Shown here: positions 60,420 through 64,000 of the stretch, one piece after another
How positions within the stretch are numbered: the stretch's first letter is position 1
Layout of the letters: every line of letters begins with the position of its first letter
Source: Liolophura sinensis
Lineage: Eukaryota > Mollusca > Polyplacophora > Chitonida > Chitonidae
Direction: 5' to 3'
Assembly (NCBI RefSeq): GCF_032854445.1
Contig: NC_088298.1
Coordinates: forward strand, 1,291,474 to 1,355,473
Length of the DNA: 64,000 nucleotides
Program-made: the position numbers and the translations under genes
The notes under the pieces: generated by a model
The model's database searches: none
Told to the model about the DNA's origin: nothing
Seen by the model: the letters and a program-made list of their open reading frames with translations, nothing else

Positions 60420-62890
60420 ATACAAAATATTCAAAATTATATACAAAATGTGACTACAAGAGATCATTCAAATCTATCGATTCTTTGTTCTGTTGAAATA
60501 CACCTGGTTTTTGGTACAAGTGCTAGACAGGGAATACTCTGCACAAGCCTTGGAAAAAGAGTAAGAAGTCACCATACTCAAATCCCACGAACTCTATCAA
60601 CGAATTAGTTAACATTTGGCCCGTTTTATCTTTCCTCTTCATTCAGTCACAGTAACTTTACAGCAACAACATGTGCGGACGACTTCAACTGGTCATTCTG
60701 GATAATGTTACTCAGCCACCTGTATCAGATTTGTGAGCTCTTTTAGCAGAGGTAGGAGACGGAAGGTTACCGCACTCTGCATTAGGAATGAGTGAATGAA
60801 TGAATGCTTGGGGTTTAACATCGAACTTAGCAATTTTTCAGTCATATGATGACGAGGAGTCATTAGGTATGTGTACATATACTGTGTCTTCTTGTAGGAG
60901 GGTGAGTCTATGCCGCTGAAGTGCTGCCCCCACTGAAGTATCATGTCGAAGATACCAGGCACGACACTCCAACTAGTCACATTATATATTCATTACTGAC
61001 ACCGGGCCAACCAGTCCAGCAACAGGTACAATTTTTAAAGTCTTTAAAGACTTCGATGTGGATGCTCTTAACCGTTAGGCCACCGAGGCAGTCATCTACA
61101 TAAGAAAACATGATAAATCACCTTAATGGTCAAACCAGCCCTGTCAACTGCGTATTGCCAACTAGACCCAAAGAATATAGTGAATGTCTGGATCCCAGGC
61201 AGCAAGACTGGGATAATGAATTCCCACATACTGTGCCCCAGCATGAATGTCCAATAGACCTTTTCGAACTGTTAATCAACAACACGAAATTGACCAATCA
61301 AGAGCAGTATTATTGGAAATATGTCAACCCAATGTCCCATACATTGGTTACAAATGTTTAGTATTTCTGTAATGCAATGACATCATAACTGTTTCCACTG
61401 GGAATGGAATGAAAAGTATTCTACCCCAATGTCAGTTGCCAGCCGTGTGCAAATATGCATATTAAATAGAGATGACCTTTCAAACAACATCAATTGTGTC
61501 ATACAACACACCAGCCGGTACCTTTACCTCCCCAATTAATATCAGTTTATGTCTAAAAATAAAAGAATTTGTGTTTGTTTACTTGTTAGATTTGCTTTCA
61601 TGAGTTATTTAAAGACAAACTATCAGAATTTCCTTCAGTGATGAAAGTGTTATTTCGTACAGTTTATAGATATCGCTTCTGTTTTTACATTTTTGATAGT
61701 TTACACCCAGACGCCATGACATGGAAAAAGAAACATTTGTTTCATGATGTTCCAATCTGAGCTTAGCGGTATGACTTCATAATACATTTACAGTGCAAAT
61801 GTACATTTCTACGTCCTTCAACAATGAGACACGATGCTACACATATGCAGCTTGCGGCTGATTGGTCTAAAAATGACCTCTGTGGAGGGAGTGAAAGAGA
61901 ACAGCAGTAAAAGCTGTATGAAAGAGAACAGCAGTAAAAGCTGTATGAAAGAGAACAGCAGTACAAGCTGTATGAAAGAGAACAGCAGTAAAAGCTGTAT
62001 GAAAGAGAACAGCAGTACAAGCTGTATGAAAGAGAACAGCAGTAAAAGCTGTATGAAAGAGAACAGCAGTACAAGCTGTATGAAAGAGAACAGCAGTACA
62101 AGCTGTATGAAAGAGAACAGCAGTACAAGCTGTATGAAAGAGAACAGCAGTACAAGCTGTATGAAATATGTATTCCTTTTTCAGATTATGGTTCATAGCT
62201 CCCCTAAATATCTAAACCACTTCAATATTTTGTAAATATCTAAATGTACATTTTGCACAAAATACTATAAATTGTAGTCGTGTATGAAATTGATCTTTAT
62301 TAATAAATGGCCAAACTACCACTATTACCATGAAATTATTGCAATCCATGTCGACGCTGTAGAACTTTCATTGATTAATTTGCTTATTTATCTGATTGGT
62401 GTTTTACGCTGTACTCAATAATATTTCACTTATACACAGGCAGCCAGCATTATGGTGGGAGGAAACCGGGCAGAGCCCACTGGAAACAAACAACCATCCG
62501 CAGGTTGCTGCCAGAGCTTGACACGTAGGCCCGGAGAAGAAGAACCTTCATTGACAAACAGTAATTAGTTATTTAATTTTGAAGTGCAGTCTAATTAACT
62601 TTAAAAATCCATTCAGCTACAAATTTTACCGATTTCCTCTCCATGAAATCAGTCTGCTATGCTCTACACAGAACCAACTTTACATGATTATAAAGACTTT
62701 CATTATTCTTTTTCTAAACCTTCATACAAGAACTCCTAAGCATTATGGATATAACTTGACACTCACTCCAATTACATGAAAAACTGGGCGAACGTATGTG
62801 TGCCAGAAAAATCCTCACAAAGTCATGAAACTGTATAATGCACAAAAATTGCACTTACCATGGTGGATTAATGGGATAGACAGTAATCAT
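35821..62890 (-). CDS. FLACC1: FLACC1/ALS2CR12-like flagellar coiled-coil protein, 15 exons
   Basis: Fifteen minus-strand exons join in phase into 540 residues. Exons in coding order: 62890-62859, 57846-57757, 55850-55742, 51934-51813, 50334-50311, 49648-49555, 48759-48698, 47934-47837, 46663-46511, 45054-44951, 44417-44346, 43054-42965, 41274-41165, 39962-39863, 36183-35821. Every intron is GT/AG. Residues 1-77 are basic and proline-rich (KRNKPPPWQKNLD). A TPTYVLSRNKAKYNMTI motif follows at about 86-102, then a heptad-like coiled coil (about 118-420) and a polar tail with a His/Gln-rich run. The order of motifs, YVLSRNK then LQQQINDLSLYLEEE then SYKGTLNQEMDQRWKRKEEE, matches what I recall of vertebrate FLACC1 (about 445 aa), a sperm-flagellum protein. 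The orthology rests on recall, not on an alignment. The role is presumably structural in the flagellum or cilium. The start ATG lies in an exon whose frame stays open upstream, so the N-terminus or further 5' exons may be missing. Introns carry many arrays and SINEs. Confidence 0.8.
36590..36608. repeat. (AT)n microsatellite
   Basis: Alternating AT in intron 14. Confidence 0.95.
37922..38072. repeat. 30-bp minisatellite, 5 copies (forward arm)
   Basis: Unit CATGACAATTTACTGGCAAA plus GGTCTGCCAT. It lies in intron 14 and is the reverse complement of the larger array at 38533-39086, about 460 bp away. Confidence 0.95.
38533..39086. repeat. 30-bp minisatellite, about 18.5 copies (inverted arm)
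   Basis: Unit GACCTTTGCCAGTAAATTGT plus CATGACGGCA. Because 30 is a multiple of 3, frames on both strands are open for up to 212 codons; these are by-products. A 17-bp sequence AAATTAACGTTAATTAA stands at 38501-38517 and again at 39083-39099, bracketing the array. Confidence 0.96.
39863..39962 (-). CDS. FLACC1: FLACC1-like exon 14
   Basis: Residues 387-420 (RLYVKKCGQLFDEKALTEQK...), end of the coiled coil. Acceptor ends CATCAG, donor GTAAAA. Confidence 0.92.
40357..40692. repeat. 84-bp tandem repeat, 4 copies
   Basis: Unit marked by CTCATGTACAAAGCAAGATC and GCCATATTACTGGAAGGTTA, recurring every 84 bases. Copies 2-4 are nearly identical; the first is diverged. It sits in intron 13. Confidence 0.95.
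40745..40835 (-). mobile_element. short SINE-related fragment
   Basis: TTTATTTATTTGATTTG, then a shortened body with GAGGAAACCGGGGAGAACCC. It differs enough from the main family to be a sub-type or a deleted copy. Confidence 0.55.
41165..41274 (-). CDS. FLACC1: FLACC1-like exon 13
   Basis: Residues 351-387 (LLTFEEQFDEKVAQVDDKYK, then MMHDLMSRNTEL). Acceptor CATGAACAG, donor GTATGT. Confidence 0.92.
41591..41788. mobile_element. 200-bp inverted-repeat element (MITE-like), copy 2
   Basis: Same interior and right end (AAAAAGGTTGAAGAATTACA) as the element at 17472; the left end ACTTCCTCATCCTTCTC is slightly decayed. It lies in intron 12. Confidence 0.78.
41805..41927. repeat. 29-bp tandem repeat, about 4 copies
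   Basis: Unit GCTACTGTTACAATGATTGC plus TAATTGATT, directly next to the right end of the inverted-repeat element. Intron 12. Confidence 0.85.
42654..42902 (-). mobile_element. tRNA-derived SINE, near full length, old
   Basis: TTTAATTGATTGGTATTTTA tail to head with GCATGCTAACCTCTAAGCCA. Heavily substituted. It ends about 60 bp before the donor side of exon 12. Confidence 0.85.
42965..43054 (-). CDS. FLACC1: FLACC1-like exon 12
   Basis: Exactly 30 codons, phase 0 at both ends (ELKIEHESLQTLYRETAMKL...). Acceptor CTGTTTCAG, donor GTAAAT. Confidence 0.92.
43865..44138 (-). mobile_element. tRNA-derived SINE, full length, near consensus
   Basis: Best complete copy. Minus strand: GGGGCCTCCGTGGCTCAG and TTGGTTAGCGCGCTAGC (A box), GTGAGTTCAAGTCC (B box), CTGCAGATGGTCGTGGG, CCACCATAATGCTGGCCGCC, AAAACACCAATCAAATAAA. 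Flanks share TTCTCCGTAAA and TTTTCCGTAAA, a likely target duplication with one mismatch. Intron 11. Confidence 0.95.
44346..44417 (-). CDS. FLACC1: FLACC1-like exon 11
   Basis: Exactly 24 codons, phase 0 at both ends (ALQKRFSNAAADLERLKNVQ...). Acceptor GTACCACAG, donor GTAAAC. Confidence 0.92.
44590..44885. repeat. degenerate 19-21-bp repeat
   Basis: Diverged copies of AAACCACACATGGCCTGG between exons 10 and 11. Spacing varies, so it is an old array. Confidence 0.8.
44951..45054 (-). CDS. FLACC1: FLACC1-like exon 10
   Basis: Residues 262-296 (KTKLITERNNERITMQKDHQ, then HVESVRKEYKKELN), coiled coil. Acceptor GCGTTTTCAG, donor GTAAGT. Confidence 0.93.
45161..46125. repeat. 28-bp minisatellite, about 34 copies
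   Basis: Unit CTAAGGGTTTCATGGAGAAA plus TACAGTAA, filling most of intron 9. Units vary at several sites (TACAG/TAGAG, AGGG/AGGA, ATGG/AAGG), and the blocks with TAGAG recur at intervals, hinting at a higher-order pattern. Confidence 0.96.
46266..46470 (-). mobile_element. tRNA-derived SINE, partial
   Basis: TTTATTTGATCGGTGTTTTA, CAGCATTATGGTGGGAGG, CCGCAGGTTACTAGC and GATTTGAAGTCACAGTGATC (B-box side). The A-box end is lost. It lies just 40 bp from the donor of exon 9. Confidence 0.88.
46511..46663 (-). CDS. FLACC1: FLACC1-like exon 9
   Basis: Residues 211-261 with SYKGTLNQEMDQRWKRKEEE, the strongest match to the FLACC1 family as recalled. Acceptor CCCAAATAG, donor GTATGT. Confidence 0.93.
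47304..47562 (-). mobile_element. tRNA-derived SINE, near full length
   Basis: TTTATTTGATTGGTGTTTTA tail to head CATGCTAACCTCCCTGGCCA. The B box is weakened. Intron 8. Confidence 0.9.
47837..47934 (-). CDS. FLACC1: FLACC1-like exon 8
   Basis: Residues 178-211 (KLEEEHEKELQEQHAQHVKE and FGKYKMAAEGQI), coiled coil. Acceptor TGTATACAG, donor GTGAGT; ends in phase 1. Confidence 0.92.
48408..48657. repeat. 50-bp tandem repeat, 5 copies
   Basis: ACAGGTTTAATCTCCAGGCA at 48408, 48458, 48508, 48558 and 48608. The copies are nearly identical, so the array is recent. It ends 40 bp from exon 7. Confidence 0.96.
48698..48759 (-). CDS. FLACC1: FLACC1-like exon 7
   Basis: Residues 158-178 (ANQALKDKAEELEKKHQEEM), coiled coil. 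Acceptor GTTTGTAG, donor GTAAGA. Confidence 0.9.
49338..49460 (-). mobile_element. tRNA-derived SINE, truncated
   Basis: Only the tail half (TTTATTCAATCAGTG, CAAGAGTATTTCACTTAT, CAGCATTATGGAGGAAGG). It ends about 95 bp from exon 6. Confidence 0.85.
49555..49648 (-). CDS. FLACC1: FLACC1-like exon 6
   Basis: Residues 126-157, start of the coiled coil (DALIGELQQQINDLSLYLEE). Acceptor TTTTATAAG, a weak pyrimidine tract; donor GTACGT. Confidence 0.92.
50010..50240. repeat. dispersed repeat E, copy 3
   Basis: Contains CTAAGTTTGTTTGGAGGGTA and AATGTGAGGTCATTTAC, matching parts of the other copies. Weak similarity. Confidence 0.45.
50311..50334 (-). CDS. FLACC1: FLACC1-like exon 5 (24-nt microexon)
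   Basis: Codes PRFYDPE with split codons on both sides (AG/G and AA/G). Acceptor CATTACAG, donor GTAAGT. Skipping it would keep the frame. Confidence 0.88.
50540..50815 (+). mobile_element. tRNA-derived SINE, plus strand, near full length
   Basis: Head GCCTCAGTTGGTGGCC, B box TAGAGTTCAAGCCC, body, ACACCAATTAAATAAATC tail. Opposite in sense to the host gene. Intron 4. Confidence 0.92.
51222..51652. mobile_element. MITE-like family A, complete copy
   Basis: ATGAAGTATACATCTGAC and GTTAAAAACTGTCTAC on the left, GGATAGTGTTTACAGGTC to ACTTCATTTTG on the right. Interior ATGCATACACTGATGG, AGATCTATC and GATACCGTTTGGGTCAC as in the 22897 copy. It ends about 160 bp before exon 4. Confidence 0.75.
51813..51934 (-). 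CDS. FLACC1: FLACC1-like exon 4
   Basis: Residues 78-118, containing VVTPTYVLSRNKAKYNM and EEFFDG, the best conserved non-coiled part compared with vertebrate FLACC1 as I recall it. Acceptor TCTGCTTCAG, donor GTAATT. Confidence 0.93.
53208..53230. repeat. poly-C tract
   Basis: C run broken by one A, in intron 3, next to a twofold AGTGGCTCCCT repeat at about 53155-53200. Confidence 0.95.
53886..54655. repeat. 68-bp minisatellite, 11 copies
   Basis: Unit GTACCTAACTGTGGTACTTT, TCACACAAGATGTACATGTG, GCTACACTACAAGCAGTTCT, GTGTACAT. No stops in any plus frame, so with a unit of 68 each frame rotates through all three and stays open up to 194 codons. Intron 3. Confidence 0.96.
54738..54915 (+). 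mobile_element. tRNA-derived SINE, plus strand, head lost
   Basis: CATGCTGGTTTCCTCTCC to CACCAATCAAATGAAAAAA. Near consensus. Intron 3. Confidence 0.92.
54950..54972. repeat. poly-C tract
   Basis: C run of about 20 bases just after CCA, in intron 3. Confidence 0.95.
55742..55850 (-). CDS. FLACC1: FLACC1-like exon 3
   Basis: Residues 41-77 (CDRLYQVEHEPTRKQRMENH, then LPLKRNKPPPWQKNLD). Acceptor AATTTGCAG, donor GTGAGT. Ends in phase 0. Confidence 0.92.
56007..56454. mobile_element. MITE-like family A, complete copy
   Basis: AATGAAGTAGG at the left, TGGCAAAAGACCAGTAAACA, and GGACAGTGTTTTATGGTC to ATACTTCAC at the right; the ends pair as loose inverted repeats. Holds a single CGTGACATCACTGGTCC, the motif that became a 15-bp array at 19935. 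Intron 2. Confidence 0.75.
57648..57679. repeat. (GTTGA)n microsatellite
   Basis: About six 5-bp units, in intron 2, 80 bp from exon 2. Confidence 0.95.
57757..57846 (-). CDS. FLACC1: FLACC1-like exon 2
   Basis: Residues 11-41, Ser/Lys/Arg-rich (KPRVSSSKMRRPKTAHPNMY). Acceptor TTTTTGCAG, donor GTAAGA. In phase 2, out phase 2. Confidence 0.85.
58487..60286. repeat. 150-bp tandem array, 12 copies
   Basis: Twelve units of exactly 150 bp with no indels, in intron 1. The minus strand reads as a 50-codon repeat (CQSLFDGCHTLDVWQNLSHD...), broken only where CGA has become TGA (units near 58490, 59090 and 59990). Variable sites are mostly CG/TG/CA alternatives: CAACG/CAATG, GTCGAC/GTCAAC, CGTCGCC/CGTCACC/CGTTGCC, CATCGAAC/CATCAAAC. 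This fits methylation decay of a non-coding satellite. Splicing into the host gene is not supported, since exon 1 joins exon 2 in phase. Confidence 0.96.
60393..60421. repeat. (TA)n(TG)n microsatellite
   Basis: TATATATATG followed by about nine TG units, intron 1. Confidence 0.95.
60786..61092 (-). mobile_element. second SINE-like family, copy 5, head present
   Basis: (GAAT)n start, GCTTGGGGTTTAACATCG, TTTTTCAGTCATATGATGAC, GAAGTATCATGTCGAAG. Minus-strand head GCCTCGGTGGCCTAACGG then TTAAGAGCATCC, an A-box-like start. The middle is shortened. Intron 1. Confidence 0.82.
61110..61361 (+). other. unassigned 83-codon open frame
   Basis: Product includes CPIDLFELLINNTKLTNQEQ. It might be a decayed transposase fragment, but no domain is certain. 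It lies antisense inside intron 1. A chance frame is possible. Confidence 0.15.
61886..62165. repeat. 27-bp tandem repeat, 10 copies
   Basis: Unit AGTACAAGCTGTATGAAAGA plus GAACAGC, with GTAAAAGC or GTACAAGC as the only common variant (order A A C A C A C C C C). Open in several frames because 27 is a multiple of 3. Intron 1. Confidence 0.96.
62386..62545 (-). mobile_element. tRNA-derived SINE, head lost
   Basis: TTATTTATCTGATTGG, TTTTACGCTGTACTC, CAGCATTATGGTGGGAGG, CCGCAGGTTGCTGCC. Intron 1, about 315 bp from exon 1. Confidence 0.9.
62859..62890 (-). CDS. FLACC1: FLACC1-like exon 1 (start codon)
   Basis: Codes MITVYPINPP plus two bases of Trp11, ending at CATG followed by GTAAGTG. An acceptor-like CTGCAG lies four bases upstream of the ATG, so a 5' UTR exon may precede it. 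The frame is also open upstream. The donor phase fits exon 2. Confidence 0.65.
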
Positions 62891-63714
62891 TTTTCTGCAG
62901 TGTGCAACGTCATAAGAGGATAAATCCACAGTTTCAGACAAATGCTTTCATATCAGTTTACATCCCTGTTTAATAATCGCCACAAAACCACAGTGCCAAT
63001 AACTGCTACCAACACACTGTCACAGATCCGATGCATACAGATTCCTTTCTTATGTGTCAATAAAGCTTGCACAAAATTCACCCTACTTACTTACTAAGCT
63101 GCCTTGTAGCTGACTTTTTTATGTTTACACTGTCACAAGTAACCAGGAACTGATACGTATCAAAACAACCACCTCCAGGCTGTAAAACAGGCTGACTGTT
63201 AAACCGGGAAATTTACAATCGCTGGGATATAAAATATAAAGTCTGTATACAGTACACTCATGCTACCAGTTTGTTCCTGTCCATGTCTCAAACACTTACT
63301 TAACACGTTATATGTACTGGTACTCTGTGTTCTCATTTTATACTGAATTACTATTGAAACCTTGAAAAGGGGTGGGGCGTGGGTGTAAATAAATTTTACT
63401 GTGCACACATATCAGGAGATAGACTCAACTAATCATTTATAGCCTTATAATGATCCCACAACATAAGCACACTCTGTGTTACTATTACAGCTTAAGTTTG
63501 GTATACAGTAAAAATTCACTTTTAGAAACGCATAAAGGCCTTGAAATTCTACTTTCCATGCCAAAACTTCAGTTTTTCTGATAAAAATGTAATCTAACTT
63601 CACAAAAAAGCTGTTAGGTAGCCTTCTAAGATGGATGAATCAGTCTGGATCAAGTGATATGTGTTTAGTTTGAAAATGTTACTTTTGGGTGAAATAGAGT
63701 GCTTGAGACAGCTC
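62891..63714 (-). other. upstream flank of the FLACC1-like start codon
   Basis: Either 5' UTR/promoter or an intron behind a 5' UTR exon outside the window. No TATA box, CpG block or further coding exon is obvious. Confidence 0.35.
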
Positions 63715-64000
63715 ATTCTTGCTACACAGGGTTGATATGGGTAGAATATTGTATACACACAACTTTCATTCTTGCTACACAGGGCTGATATGCGTAGAAT
63801 ACTGTATTTACACAACTTTCATTCTTGCTACACAGGACTGATATGGGTAGAATACTGTATACACACAACTTTCATTCTTGCTACACAGGGGTGATATGCG
63901 TAGAATACTGTATTCACACAACTTTCATTCTTGCTACACAGGGGTGATGTGGGTAGAATACTGTATACACACAACTTTCATTCTTGCTACACAGGGATGA
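63715..64000. repeat. 53-bp tandem repeat, over 5 copies, cut by window end
   Basis: TTGCTACACAGGGTTGATAT then GGGTAGAATACTGTATACAC and ACAACTTTCATTC, repeating every 53 bases. Unrelated in sequence to the 53-bp array at 1512. True length unknown. Confidence 0.95.

Noticed and set aside
61834-62235. 133-codon frame with KENSSTSCM repeats
   Set aside because: Pure translation of a 27-bp array within intron 1, equally open on the other strand.

Overview
The window is nuclear DNA from an animal, most likely a marine mollusc or a close lophotrochozoan relative. Coding sequence is split into short exons with GT/AG introns. The DNA is AT-rich and full of minisatellites. It carries about 19 copies of a tRNA-derived SINE whose conserved body is, as far as I recall, of the type widespread in molluscs. 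The octamer TACATGTA and close variants recur throughout. No bacterial, viral or organellar genes are seen.

One protein gene can be assembled with confidence. It lies on the minus strand from 62890 (start) to 35821 (stop), as 15 coding exons spread over 27 kb. All 14 introns have GT/AG ends and every reading phase joins, giving a 1,623-nt CDS and a 540-residue protein. It has a short basic/proline-rich N-terminus, a central coiled coil (about residues 118-420) and a polar C-terminal tail. Recalled motif by motif, it matches FLACC1 (ALS2CR12), a sperm-flagellum coiled-coil protein. At least six of its introns carry tandem arrays with 27- to 150-bp units, plus SINE and MITE copies.

The left part (1-35.8 kb) has no gene I can assemble. 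A CpG-rich block at 27.6-27.9 kb with a minus-strand splice donor may be the 5' end of a gene running left, but only doubtful exons were found. This part is mostly repeats: a 53-bp array (1.5-2.1 kb), short-unit arrays (3.8-5.2 kb), a 73-bp satellite of about 40 units (11.6-14.5 kb), SINEs of at least three tRNA-headed families, and several small inverted-repeat elements.

The main theme is tandem arrays growing out of mobile elements. The 73-bp satellite is made from the tRNA-like end of a SINE plus its flank. A 15-bp array arose inside a copy of an inverted-repeat element. A 900-bp inverted-repeat element sits inside a SINE-like element. Two arrays of the same 30-bp unit lie in opposite orientation inside one intron. 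A 12-unit, 150-bp array in intron 1 is almost one open frame, but its variation looks like CpG decay rather than selection on protein. No clearly new enzymatic or defence system was found.
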